The position numbers and the translations under genes are program-made. The notes beneath the pieces were generated by a model. It did not search any database and had not been told where the DNA came from. It saw nothing but the letters and a program-made list of their open reading frames with translations. Positions 34,759 to 45,950 of a DNA stretch of 64,000 bases are shown here, piece after piece. Source of the stretch: Aquatica leii (lineage: Eukaryota > Arthropoda > Insecta > Coleoptera > Lampyridae). The DNA lies in contig CM069435.1 of assembly GCA_035610365.1 (NCBI GenBank), positions 5,234,001 through 5,298,000 on the forward strand, in the 5' to 3' direction. Positions within the stretch are counted from its first letter, which is position 1. Each line of letters starts with the position of its first letter.

Positions 34759-37700
34759 ATGGCAAGTCCAGACGAATTAAAACAGCTTATTAAAAAACGT
34801 GGATTAATAAAAGCGCAGGTAACAAAATTAGGTAACTTTTTTAACACAAAGTCGGATACCACAGAGTATCTTGCTCAATTAAAATTAAGATTATCAAAAG
34901 TTCAACCATTATTTCAAGAATTTTCTGATATTCAATTACAAATTGAACTATTTGAAACACAAGATTTAGAGAACGAAGAAGCTGAAAGAGATGCATTTGA
35001 AAACTCTTATTTTTCTATTGTTTCGCAGATTGAAAGTTACATTGAAAACAAAATTCAATCAAACAACGTGTCGGTCATTGCAGGTCCTCAGTCTTCTTCC
35101 GGTTCTACTTGTGTAAAACTTACAGTAATATCATTGCCTACTTTTAGCGGCTCATATCATGAATATCAAAGTTTCGTTAAAACATTTCGCTCGCTTATCG
35201 ATAATAACCCGTCCTTACAAAAAATTCAGCGTTTCCATTATTTGCTAAATTCGTTAAAAGGGGAAGCTTATAATCTCGTTTCGTCATTAGATATCACCGA
35301 TAATAATTATGATCGTGCATGGCAAATGTTAAGTGACCGGTATGATAATAAACGTTTAGCGGCTTTTGGTCAAATTGAACAGCTTTTTAATCTATCGTCT
35401 GTAGTCAAAGAAAACCAAGATTCTTTACGTGCGTTGGTTGACACAATAAACAAAATATTGCGGAACTTGCATTCGGTTTCTATAGATACAGACTCTTGGA
35501 ATTTAATATTAGTTTATTTTATTAGCTCCAAAATTGATATCAATACAAGACGTGATTGGGAAAAACAAAGTTGTAGTCGAGACATTCCTACATTTACATC
35601 GCTATTAGAGTTTCTGAATTCACGTTGTCAAATTTTAGAGCAAATGAATTCTAGCAAACATCATCAACTCGTTCGTAAAAGCAACATAGTTGTCGAAAAC
35701 TGTAATAAACCTCAATCAAAATTCAACTCTTTTCATAGTCGTTCACACAGCCCTCCTAAAGGCAAAATTACATTTTGTTCAATTTGCAATAATGATTCTC
35801 ATACAATTTATTGCTGCACGAAGTTACTTTCGTTTTCACAATCCGACCGTCTAAAAGCAATTAAAAATGCTAAGTTATGCATTAATTGTTTAAAGGCAAA
35901 CCATGTAGTTGTCAATTGTCGATCGTCGACTTGCAGAAGGTGCTCGAAAAAACATCATACACTTCTACATCTAGACACAAACAGCAATGGTAACAACTCG
36001 ATTAATATAGAACCAGTAATAGCATCTACAACACCTGTTGTAGCTCAGAGTGTTGAAAATAGTAACATTGTTGCTGCTTCTAGTTGTTCAAACCTACCAG
36101 CAAATGTTCTTTTGTCAACAGCATTAGTTATTGTGTTTGATTCATTACAGAATCCCATTGAAGCCAGAATTCTACTTGATAGCGGATCTCAGAGTAACTT
36201 TTGTAGTCAATCGTTTAGGAACAAGTTAAAACTAAAAGGTAGTTTAAATTCAACATCGGTAGCAGGCATAGGACAAGCGGAAATAAACTGCAAGGAATCC
36301 ATTACTTTTACGTTAGAATCGATGCACTCATCTTTCAATAAACAAATAAATTGTCTTATACTACCTAAAATCACAAACAATTTGCCTAGTGTTAGCTTTA
36401 ATGTATCGACACTAAAAATTCCGCCCAATATCCAATTAGCTGACCCAAAATTCAATGTTAGCGGTCCTATTGATATCCTTATCGGTGCCGAATTATTCTG
36501 GCAAAGCTTGTGTGCTGGTCAAATCAGTACCAACAGCGACAACCTAGTATATCGCGAAACTCTGTTTGGTTGGATCGTTTCGGGCTCACCTTCAATACAA
36601 AATGCAATGTCTACTTCAATACTTTGTAACTTTAGCAACGAATTGTTGCTTGAACAACTTCAAAAATTTTGGAACTTGGAGGAATTGCCTAACGATGAAA
36701 ACACTTCATATAAACTCTCGATAGAAGATAATTATTGCGAGGATCTTTTTGCAAAAACCACCACAACAAACAAACATGGGCGATTTATTGTACATTTACC
36801 GTTTCGAAACAATACTTCGCAATTAGGTCTTTCGAAAGCTATAGCCTTGCAGCGTTTCCACACTCTAGAAAATAAGTTTAAGGTAAATCCTTCCTTTAAG
36901 CAGCAATATTTAGAATTCATGTCTGAATACGAAAATTTGGGACACATGTCATATGACACGGAGTGTACAGACTCTAATAAACAGTATTATTTACCACATC
37001 ATGCCGTGTTTAGGGAAGCTAGTTTAACATCCAAAATCAGAGTTGTATTTGACGAGTCATGCAAAACGACTTCAAATCTTTCGCTTAACGACGTTATCAT
37101 GCGAGGTCCCAAGTTACAACAAGACTTGTTTTATATTCTTTTGCGATTTCGAACTCATCGTTACGTTATTTCTGGTGATGTCAGCAAAATGTTTAGACAA
37201 ATTTTGGTGTATGAACCACATCGCGAATTTCAAAAGATTTTATGGAGGTCTGATCCCAATCAACCTATCTCTACGTACAAACTCAACACTGTTACATACG
37301 GTATTGCGTGTTCTCCTTTTATTTCTATTCGAGCCTTACACGAAATTGCAAAACAAAATCAAGCAAAATTTCCTGAGGCGTCAAGAGCTATACTGTCAGA
37401 CATATTTGTAGATGATCTTTTGGCCTGTGACGATTGCTTAGAAAATCTATTGAAAATTAGGGATGACATTATACATTTGTTTAACAAATATATGGTTTCG
37501 AATTACATAAATGGACATCCAATAATTCTCGTTTATTACAAAACATATCTAATCCAAATCACACAAAATCCTTAGTTATCGTTGATAAACCAGAAGGAGC
37601 AAAAACTCTTGGGTTACTTTGGAACGCCAACTTAGATGCTTTAAATTATACCATTACTATAAACACTAATCAACAGTTTTCCAAACGTAGCGTATTGTCT

Positions 37701-39290
37701 ATTATTTCTCAGATTTATGATCCTCTGGGTATAATTAGCCCGTGTATAGTTTTAGCTAAACTTATGATGCAAGAGTTATGGAAGTTAAAAATCGACTGGG
37801 ATGAAATAATTCCTAGTGCGCTTCATAACACGTGGGTAACATTTTTAGCAGAATTAAATTACCTTTCGCAGTTAACTGTACCTTGAAACACTACACTATC
37901 TAACTATATTTCAATAGAACTGCATGGATTTGCAGATAGCAGCGAGAAAGCTTTTGGAGCGTGTATATATATTAAAACTACAGACGTTTACAATAATCAT
38001 TTGATTCATTTATTATGTTCAAAATCAAGAGTAGCTCCATTGAAAAAGGTATCTCTACCGCGTTTAGAATTAAGTGCTGCACTCTTGTTAGCTCAGCTAG
38101 GTCTAGAAGTTAAAAATAATTCTAACTTGAGTTTCCAAAAGTACTATTGGTGGTCTGATTCTGTTATAGTTCTTTCATGGATTTCCAAACCTTCGGGAAG
38201 CTGGAAATTATTTGTAGCAAATCGAGTGTCAAAAATTCACTCATTAACCAAAGTTGTCGACTGGTACCACGTAGATTCAAAGCAGAATCCAGCTGACATT
38301 ATCTCTCGTGGGTGTCTACCCAATCTGTTAAAAAACTCGAATTTATGGTTTCACGGTCCAACATGGTTGTCAGCAAGTTTTGATGGTTATCCTAAACAAA
38401 CTTGGAAACCTATACCAGACTTAGAAAAGGTCAAACCCAAACAAGTATTTTTTACTTCTTTGGAAGATTCTATAATAGAGAGGTATTCATCTTACACAAA
38501 ACTCATTCGAGTTCATGCATACTGTCTTCGTTTTGTTCATAACTGTCGGCATGCAGATGATAAAATTACAAATTCGTTATCCACGCACGAAATACAATCT
38601 TCGATTCTATCATTAGTTAATATAGCAAATGTACTCGTTTGCGAAGGAAATAAACTATTTCATAAAGCATAAAGTAGTTCCTAAAGATAGCAAGTTAATT
38701 AACTTGTCTCCATTTCTTGACAATACTAACATACTTCGTGTTGGAGGTAGACTTCGTAATGCTAACGTATCTTATAATCAAAAATACCCAATGTTGCTTC
38801 CACACAACAGTCATTTTACCGTGCTTCTTATTCAGTACGAACATACTAGATTATTACATGCTGGTGTACAAGCCATCATAGCTTCAATTCGTACAAAATT
38901 TTGGCCATTAGCAATAAAACCGTTAGTTCGAAAAATTGTTTTCAATTGCATTCCTTGCAGAAAGGCTGCTCCTGTAAATCTTAAATATTTAATGGGCGAT
39001 TTACCTTTACACCGCGTTACATCCACAAAACCATTTGAGAATTGCGGAGTTGATTACTGCGGACCTTTTTATGCTACAGATTTTCGTAGACGTGGAAGGT
39101 CTGCACATAAAGTATATATTGCTACTTTTATTTGCTACAAGCGCGGTTCACTTAGAATTAATTACAGACTTGACCACGACCGCGTTTATGGCTGCCTTTA
39201 AAAGGTTTATTGCACGCCGTGGAATTTGTTTAAACATATATTTAGACAACGGAACTAATTTTGTTGGAGCTAATCGCGAGATTCAGTGTT
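34759..39290 (+). pseudogene. BEL/Pao retrotransposon gag-pol, broken
   Basis: ATG 34759 (MASPDELKQLIKKRGLIKAQ) opens a long frame to 37575 with the DUF1759 gag domain, knuckles (CINCLKANHVVVNC), an aspartic protease (ARILLDSGSQSNF, DSG active site) and RT with FVDDLLACDD. A frameshift near 37495 follows, then 37577-37886 with ISQIYDPLGIISPC and a TGA at 37884-37886. RNase H (37900-38672) has HGFADSSEKAFGACIY and YWWSDSVIVLSWI. After a frameshift near 38650 comes the integrase zinc site (HAGVQAI...CIPCRKA), the first Asp in NCGVDYCGPFY, another frameshift near 39130, and the second Asp in YLDNGTNFVGANRE. The element stops there, before the catalytic Glu, at the junction with a host-like exon. 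No env ORF or 3-prime LTR. Relatively few breaks suggest moderate age. Confidence 0.93.
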
Positions 39291-39945
39291 TGTTGAGGCT
39301 AATAGGAGTGTTAAAGAAGATTTGAAATCAATTAATGAGCAACTATACAACAACACAGATATTTTCTATCAATTGGTTAGTCTTGTTTTTGAGTAATTAA
39401 AAAACATTACTTAATGTTGTCCATTTGAAGATTAATTTTATTTTTTTTGCAGGTGTGTCATTTAAGACGGAATATGGCCAACAATGAAAAAGATTGCATT
39501 TACAAAATATTGCACTCGTGTTTTTCTCTTGATTTAGCAAGGCGATGTTCTCTGATGGGAAAACACAATAACATTAAATTAGATGGAATTGCAATTATTA
39601 ATGCTATAAAAGGTGTGTACTGTAAAGTTTGAAATCTGCTATTACAAACGTACTTATACTTTACATTTCTAGTACATAAATTACAAATTTGTTATTAATT
39701 TTTGAGAAATTTAATTACTTTCAAACCCACAAAAAATATAAATTAAATTTTAATTTAATGTTGGTCATGTGTAAATTGTTAATTTTCTTAAAGTATTGAT
39801 TAACATCTAATTATGTTTGTGTTTTGTTTTAGATGCAGCATTGCAAAACTATCCTAATTTACCCAATGAAAAATTTAAGTCGGCATTGATGGATTGGTTT
39901 CGAGGTGCAGAACTACGACATAAAAGATACCTACAGAAACAATAA
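39291..39945 (+). CDS. Terminal three exons of a DUF4806-like gene (partial)
   Basis: Three exons read through in one frame. Exon a (about 39291-39375) encodes NRSVKEDLKSINEQLYNNTD. Exon b (39453-39612) encodes NNEKDCIYKILHSCFSLDLA and KHNNIKLDGIAIINAI. Exon c (39833-39945) encodes NYPNLPNEKFKSALMDWFRG and a lysine/arginine-rich end with stop TAA at 39943. Intron 1 is 39376-39452 (GTTAGT..GCAG, phase 0); intron 2 is 39613-39832 (GTGTGT..TTTTAG, phase 1, rebuilding GAT). AATAAATA follows the stop. The helical pattern, with conserved Leu-Ala and a final Trp block, resembles DUF4806, often found at the C-terminus of insect and nematode proteins of unknown role. The upstream exons are not seen; BEL sequence abuts exon a. 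No internal stop is seen, so it may be a live gene or a recently orphaned 3-prime end. Confidence 0.6.
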
Positions 39946-40501
39946 ATATAGTAGAATATTATAAAGTACATCATGTATAGTTAATGTATATACCTATACA
40001 AATTGAATATGAATAAATTGTTAAAATTACATATTCGCTTCTAATAGAGTTGGAAAGCTAAGGTAGCTGCTAAATTTAGAAGTCGGAGATAACTATAGGT
40101 AATATATGCAGCGTAATTTATAAATGTTTATTTATATGGTACAAAATGATTAAATTAATTGCAAGATTTTTTAGTGAGTTATATTTGAAATGTTGTAAGA
40201 TATGAAAAATTTATAAAGTTATCAAATCAATTAACGTTTTATCTAGAATTTTTTAAATTGCACCAACTGTTGAATATGCGTATTATTTTTCTGTAATTAC
40301 TTGTATTCATTTAATTGAATCACGTGCAATAAATAGGGGTTTTGCTTTTGAAATAATTATACATTTTTAAAAATTTTGAATAAAACGTTACTTTATAATA
40401 ATTTAGAATTTTGTTTTCAATATTTCTTAAAATTAGAAATGTAAGCACATCAATATAATATAATAATCTTGTACTACAAGTTATAACAGGTGTCAACACT
40501 C
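39946..40501. other. Probable 3-prime UTR and AT-rich spacer
   Basis: AATAAATA at 39941-39948 and AATAAATAGG near 40329 could act as polyadenylation signals. No ORF recognised. Confidence 0.4.
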
Positions 40502-40642
40502 ATTGTAGTCCTGGGTTTTTGTGGAATCAAACACGAATGTCTATTATTCTTACATCGCTTCCTTAAATTTATGTATCAAACTTCGACTGAATTGAAAGAA
40601 TTGATATTTGTGTTTGGTTCCACAGCTATCCAGGACTATAAT
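40502..40642. repeat. Short inverted-repeat element (MITE-like or hairpin)
   Basis: 40502-40541 pairs with 40603-40642 as 40-nt inverted arms (roughly 80 percent complementary by eye; core GTAGTCCTGG / CCAGGACTATA and GGAATCAAACAC / GTGTTTGGTTCC) with a 61-nt loop. The 77-codon frame across it is incidental. No convincing target duplication, so hairpin RNA or decayed MITE are both possible. Confidence 0.75.
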
Positions 40643-41287
40643 AAGTTTTGGACATCTGTTATAATATGCTACTTACTCAAAAAGGTAACTATTACTGCAA
40701 CAGATACGTTTCTGTACAAGTGACGAAATATTACTTTAACTGTACTGTATACGTAACAAGAACTATTTTGGAAACGTTACTGCTACTGTAATATATAAAA
40801 TGCGGTACGTTTCTGGTTATACAATCAGTTACGCAACGTAACGTTTCATTGGTAACGTTTCACTGCGATGCTGCTGAGGAGCACATTCATGGTAACATTT
40901 GCAGCAACTGATACGTATCAAATCTCATTTCTAGAAACATTTCACGTTTCATTGATATGTAAAATATGCATGTAATGATACACTTCAATGCTTAGTGGGT
41001 AATTATTTACCTTTAAGGTAAGTATTACCAAGAAACACGCTTTCAACAATCTCTATGACAAAATTATCTCGGTAATATCAATGCTTTAGGGGTATTATAG
41101 CTGATAATTAACTTCATAGTGTTGTAGACCAAGGAGACATTAAGAACAGTGTCAAATGCACCAACCACAAGTTAGAATTTTTTTTTTTAACTGAAAAGAA
41201 TGTATGTTACTTTTCTTGCCGCTACCTCATTGTTTTAGCAACCATTAATATTTAAAAAAATCAAATGTCATTTTGACAAAAGTAAAA
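40643..41287. other. Spacer rich in GTAACGTTTC-like motifs
   Basis: Between 40690 and 40960 variants of AACGTTAC, GTAACGTTTC and GAAACGTTAC occur many times in both orientations. It could be the end of an unidentified DNA transposon or a degenerate minisatellite. No ORF. Confidence 0.45.
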
Positions 41288-42525
41288 ATGTCGCGCTTCG
41301 GCAACATTCCTGACGCTTCAGTTAATGAAAACATTCAAAATCGATTCCGAGAAAGACAACTCAGTGTAGAAAAAGTGTGTGGAATCAATATACAGAATTT
41401 TGTCAACAACGCAAATATGAATTAAGCGAATCTTTGTCCACTGATATGATTGCAAGTATTTTAAAAGATTATGCATTTAATATGCGGAAACGTAATGGAG
41501 AAGATTATAAGGAATCTTGTGCCAAAACGATATAGAATACAACCGCCAAGTTAGTGCAAGACTTGTATTTTAACAAATATAATAGAAGAATTGACCCATT
41601 CTCGGATATAGTCTTCAAAGCTGCACAAGAAGCGAGGAACAGCAAACGCAATTCCGGAGTAAGCGCTGAAGCATTCTCTCTTGAAGAAATTGACAAGATT
41701 ATAAACAGCTTTGACGAAGATACTCCAGAAAGTCTTCAGAAAAAGTTTTTCCACATTATTTATTTTGAATTAACGTGGCGCGGTGGGGAAGGAAGCAATT
41801 GTATCACGGACTATTTTAAAGAAGAAATAGGAAACGATGGATGTGCGACAGGCAGGATTATTTATAATCCTATATTTACAAAAGCTTGTCAAGGTAGGTT
41901 AACAATAACTAAAGAAATTCATTAAATTTCAAATAATATAGGTGGTGCCGAAAAATGCGCAGAGAATAAATGGCTTACGCCTAATAAGGAAAACATAGAC
42001 CGATATCCAGTAAGGTTATTCAACAAACTGCAAGAAAAACGTAGTCCACACATTACATCTAATAGACTATTTGTAACTGCAAATCCTCACTGGAAAACAA
42101 CTGGAAAATGGTACAAAAATTCTCCTGTAGGTCACAATGAGCTTGCGAAGTAGACGAAGTTTTCCGCAAAAATTGGATTAGATGTTAAAAAAAGGAAATT
42201 GGCAAATCACTCGCATCCTTCTAGTATTGTTTCGCATTTAGCAAAATCCGGAATAAATGAACAGGAATTAATTAAGATTACTGGCCACAGTAATGCATCT
42301 TCAATAAAACCATATCTTCATATTGGCGAGAACCACCACACCATCATCATCAACCAAATACGACACACCAACTCGAACGCATCATTCATCAAAATTCTAG
42401 TTCAGATTTACCTCATGTCGCATTTTCGTAAACTTCAAAACAAAATAATTCTCAAGCTACGTTCACTAATTGTACTTTTAATTATAAGTGTTCTCATAAA
42501 GTTGTTAAAAATTTTACATATTTAA
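41288..42525 (+). pseudogene. Tyrosine recombinase, DUF3504/Crypton-like, with one intron
   Basis: Such proteins cut and rejoin DNA through a catalytic tyrosine. ATG 41288 begins MSRFGNIPDASVNENIQNRF; a frameshift near 41370 and a TAG at 41533-41535 interrupt the N-terminal region. The clean frame 41554-41893 has SAEAFSLEEIDKIINSFDED and ELTWRGGEGSN with the box I Arg. A 48-nt intron (41894-41941, GTAGGT..ATAG) keeps the frame into CAENKWLTPNK, KRSPHITSNRLFVTANPHWK and PVGHNELAK. A TAG near 42152 replaces an expected Trp. Then come NHSHPSSIVSHLAKSG, where box II normally has Arg (NHSNR) but shows Pro, and LIKITGHSNASSIKPYL with His and the candidate nucleophile Tyr. The loss of the box II Arg and the nonsense codon indicate inactivity. 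Confidence 0.82.
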
Positions 42526-42539
42526 CGCTTCATTCAGTT

Positions 42540-43076
42540 AATTCTCCATCGGAAGATGATGCTAAATGGTAAGTAAACTCGGTCAAATTCCTGGGAAAAG
42601 AATTTGATCTCGTTTAATTGCCAAGCAACCAGTGATACAAAATAATCTTACTGTTGAAAAAAGTTTGGATGTGTGAAAAGTTATTATACAATTTATTATC
42701 AGTAAGAAAATTTGAAGCGGTATGGAAGTGGTATTCAAGGATAAGAAAGTTTTTTGTATTAAGCAAAGGTAATGCAATTTTGGAAGGTATTTTAAAAGGA
42801 AATTTATTATATGACTTTATTTGTGATAATCCACTCACACTAAATATAGCAGAAAATGATAAAAACTTGAAACACAGAAGAATGGGGCATTCATCGAGGT
42901 ATCCAGTATCACGGTTATGTGAAATATGCGTCAAAGGTAAACAAACAAGACAAAAAGCTAGAAGAATTTTACAAGTTGTCTCAACCGATATCTGTGGACC
43001 GATTAACCCACCAACTTACGATGGTAAGACATGTTTTATAACTTTTCTAGATTATTTTTCACATTTAAAGCAATAA
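42540..43076 (+). pseudogene. Ty1/copia fragment: pre-integrase zinc site and start of integrase
   Basis: The frame at 42654-43076 encodes CEKLLYNLLSVRKFEA, FVLSKGNAILEGILKGNLLY, then HRRMGHSS...CEICVKGKQTR, the HHCC zinc site of copia integrases. VSTDICGPINPPTYDGKTCF follows with the first catalytic Asp, and DYFSHLK. It stops at 43074; the rest of integrase, RT and RNase H are absent. Upstream to 42540 a degraded frame may be the protease. Truncated on both sides, next to the recombinase relic and the GGCGCTG cluster. Confidence 0.88.
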
Positions 43077-43139
43077 AAATTTTTAATAATTACATTGCAA
43101 TATGGTAAAAGCGAAAAAGAAAGATAAAGGTGGTGAGGA

Positions 43140-43260
43140 TTCCACGACATAACGGCACAGACAAAAACTGCGCTGACAACAAGGGCGCTGCGACAGAACA
43201 GCGTTGGAAAAAACGGCGCTGACCAAAAAAGGCGCTTCAACAAAACAGCGCCGCGCTTTA
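43140..43260. repeat. Cluster of GGCGCTG/CAGCGCC motifs
   Basis: Within about 110 bp GCGCTG, GGCGCT or CAGCGCC occurs at least seven times, each separated by A-rich text (for example AAAAAACGGCGCTGACC). It sits between the copia fragment and the MULE transposase and could be a terminal or subterminal region of the MULE. No matching end was found to the right. Confidence 0.7.
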
Positions 43261-43599
43261 TATGATATCATTATTTAAAATATACATACTTGCAAATTAA
43301 TACAAAAATTTTACCTCATTAAGAACAAAATGTATTTTTTAATTTTTATTGTAATTGCAAATATTTATAAATGAAGTTTACAAGATTTGAAATATATGAA
43401 TAATCTTTATGAATGTGCCTGTAGCTCAAAATTATGAGCTATGCCTCGCAAACAGTCAAATATATCCCTGTTTTCGTAGTCTGCCACTATTGCACGGATG
43501 TTGTCCGCAGTTTGTTATGTAAGTTCGACGTTTTAGAAGCGGTTGGTGTCCTGCTACATTTTCTTCCACAATTGTTTCGTTAAGTGATTGGTCCTTCTT

Positions 43600-44557
43600 C
43601 AGAGCATCGATAAATTTTCAAATCGACGGATGGTATGCCGATATGAGCGATGAAAATCGTCTATGCCAACCTGCCACCGAATTGTTGGTTTTCGGTAAAT
43701 CGTAGAGGGTGCCGCCGTAACAATTCCACATCGTAATCGGGAACATTGGCTGCAACCTACCACGTCGTCTGTCATACCTTCCTATCCACGTTTCTTCAAA
43801 AGAATGCAGGAGAAGTTGCAAAATATTTAAGTTTTCTCTAAAAAATGTACCCTCCTCCAGGACCTCAAACTTCGTTTGCTGGTACAAACGCAAGAGCTGC
43901 AAGTTGCCTAACTTGCAATGCAAAATCAACATCTTCTCTATATCTTTGCAGGAGATCGCGACTTACTTGAATTTTTCTGTAAATACACTGTGAAAAGTGG
44001 AAGAAACAACCTCGTATTCGACACTGGGGGAACACTTCTTCAAATGCACCGTAAGCTGCTGGTTCAAAATCGGTCATCACCGAAGTAGGTTGTAATTCCG
44101 CCTGCAAACTTTTTTGCGTTTCCAACAGGCGTATATAGGTTGCCTTTCTTTTATTTGGAAGTAACGCATATACAATTGGAAGAACATTGTTGTTTCGAAA
44201 TCCATGAATGGTATAAAGTTGACAAAAAAGAGGTGGAGTCGTTTTAAAAGTCCCATCGGCATACCAATGCTCACATTGCGACATTAATCTTAAATTATTT
44301 TCAATCGAAAAAACTAGAAATCGATCTTCGTCTTCAGCTTCACTATCGAAAAGTAAAAAATTTTCGTCTCTAAATGTTCTTCGATAATCACCAATTATTT
44401 GCAGATCTTTAGAGAAACCAACATTTGTCGAAGATGTTGAACAAGATGAAAAATCAAAGTGAGAAATAAAATAAAACACTGTAGATGAAGGAATTAAAAC
44501 TGTTAACCATCGGTAACAGAAAGGACGATCTAAAAAATTTAAATGAAATAATTTCAA
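43600..44557 (-). pseudogene. MULE (Mutator-like) transposase, frameshifted
   Basis: The ORF 44557-43865 encodes an N-terminal stretch, IIGDYRRTFRDENFLLFDS, and the MULE core: CEHWYADGTFKTTPPLF (first Asp), FCQLYTIHGFRNNNVLPIVY, VMTDFEPAAYGAFEEVFP (second Asp), IRGCFFHFSQCIYRKIQ (C and H) and LAALAFVPANEV. A frameshift near 43890 moves the rest into 43932-43618: HSFEETWIGRYDRR with the catalytic Glu, FPITMWNCYG, NNSVAGWHRRFSS and YHPSIWKFIDALKK-like text past 43618. The D-D-E residues are present but in two frames. The first 60 residues do not look like a FLYWCH zinc finger, so the true N-terminus may be lost or in another exon. It could be a domesticated gene only if the frameshift is an assembly error. 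Confidence 0.88.
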
Positions 44558-44862
44558 AAAAACAAATTTTTTGAGACTGGAAATAAAAATTTGAATATTT
44601 CAGTGTTTAAATGTGAAATTTGTTAAATATATGTTATGTAAAGAAAACGATAGTTTTTTATTATGAATATTTAAAAAGTCATTACAAAATTGCAGAGGAA
44701 TGTTATACAATTACGTAATGTGATTAGTTTAAATAATATTTAATATAGAGAATCGGGGTAAGGTTAAGTAAGAAAATAAACACATGTTAATAACATTAAT
44801 GATTGAGAATTAATAACTATTTTGTATCAATATAAACTTTATTCAAACAGGTGAAATCGTAC

Positions 44863-44895
44863 CTAGAAAAGAAGTGAAAACCATTAGTGAGAAAT
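44863..44895 (-). other. Candidate microexon 3 (33 nt)
   Basis: Bounded by AG on its 5-prime side (TTTACAG) and GTACGATTTCAC on its 3-prime side. 33 nt keeps the frame. Two of three frames are open; the frame common to all three candidates encodes FSLMVFTSFL, hydrophobic. Expression unknown. Confidence 0.35.
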
Positions 44896-45282
44896 CTGTA
44901 AACAATAATAATATAGTTACAATTACGTTACAAGTGTTTACAATTAATTACAAACGTGATTCATATTAAATACAATAAGATACGGTTAAAATATATTAAC
45001 ATAAATTAGTACTTAAAATAGACATCTTATTAATAAAATTTTACAAACTAAAAGTCTCCAACTTGAATTTACGTTCTAAAAACTCATAAGCATAAACAGA
45101 TTTTTTATGAGAAGTTTTTTTGTCACATTTTTCCAAAAGTACGACATATTAAAAAATTAATTCTAAATTAATCATTGTGCTCACCATACAGCCAACCATA
45201 TAGTGCAAGCAAATGGGCCACCGAAATTTTAACTAATTCGTACTTAACAAAAAACAAACAGAAAACATTGGTGAAATCTTAC

Positions 45283-45327
45283 CACTAATAAGTACGAGGG
45301 ACGCGCCCATCCCCTCCGGCGACGAAT
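45283..45327 (-). other. Candidate microexon 2 (45 nt)
   Basis: Bounded by TTTACAG and GTAAGATTTCAC. 45 nt keeps the frame. It is GC-rich, unlike its AT-rich flanks. In the frame open in all three candidates it encodes SSPEGMGASLVLIS. Confidence 0.38.
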
Positions 45328-45702
45328 CTGTAAACAATAAGAATGATAATATTGCTACAAGTGTTTGCAATTAAGTACAAACGTAATTCATATTAAATAC
45401 AATAAAATACCGTTAAAATATATTAGTAGTAATTAAAATAGACATTTTATTAATAAAATTTTACAAACTAAAAGTCTCAAACTTGAATTGACGTTCTAAA
45501 AACTCATAAGCGTAAACAGGTTTTTTATGAGAAATTTTTTTGTCACATTTTTCCAAATGTACGACATATTAAAAAATTAATTCTAAATTAATCATTGTGC
45601 TCACCATACAGCCAAGCATGTAGTGCAAGCATATGGGCCACCGAAATTTTAACTAACTCGTACTTAACAAAAAACAAACACAAAACATTGGTGAAATCTT
45701 AC

Positions 45703-45744
45703 ATTCGGTACTCCGGGCAGACGTCTGCTTGTTTGTTGTGAAAT
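45703..45744 (-). other. Candidate microexon 1 (42 nt)
   Basis: Bounded by a good TTTTTTACAG tract and GTAAGATTTCAC. 42 nt keeps the frame. In the common open frame it encodes FTTNKQTSARSTE. All three frames are open. GC-rich relative to the flanks. Confidence 0.38.
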
Positions 45745-45950
45745 CTGTAAAAAATAATAATCTTAATATTTTTACAACTACGCTAGAAGTGTTTACAATT
45801 AATTACAAACGTAATTCATATTAAACACAATAATATACTCCTGAATAAATCACCGTGCTCAACATGCAGTACAAGTATATGGCCCCAAGCACACTCCTAG
45901 CATATGGGTTCGTACTTAACAAAAAAAAACACAATAGTGGTTCTTCTGCC

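Larger units (their letters stand above)
44863..45950. repeat. Tandem array of three 200-430 bp units with conserved flanks and unrelated cores
   Basis: Units span 44896-45327 (432 bp), 45328-45744 (417 bp) and 45745 to about 45950 (shortened by an internal deletion). The shared part includes AATCTGTAAACAATAA, GTGTTTACAATTAATTACAA, TTCTAAAAACTCATAAGC, CACATTTTTCCAAA and CAAAACATTGGTGAAATC. At each boundary 33-45 bp differ entirely: 44863-44895, 45283-45327 and 45703-45744. On the minus strand each variable core is preceded by TTTACAG and followed by GTAAGAT or GTACGAT, the form of 3-prime and 5-prime splice sites. Confidence 0.85.
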
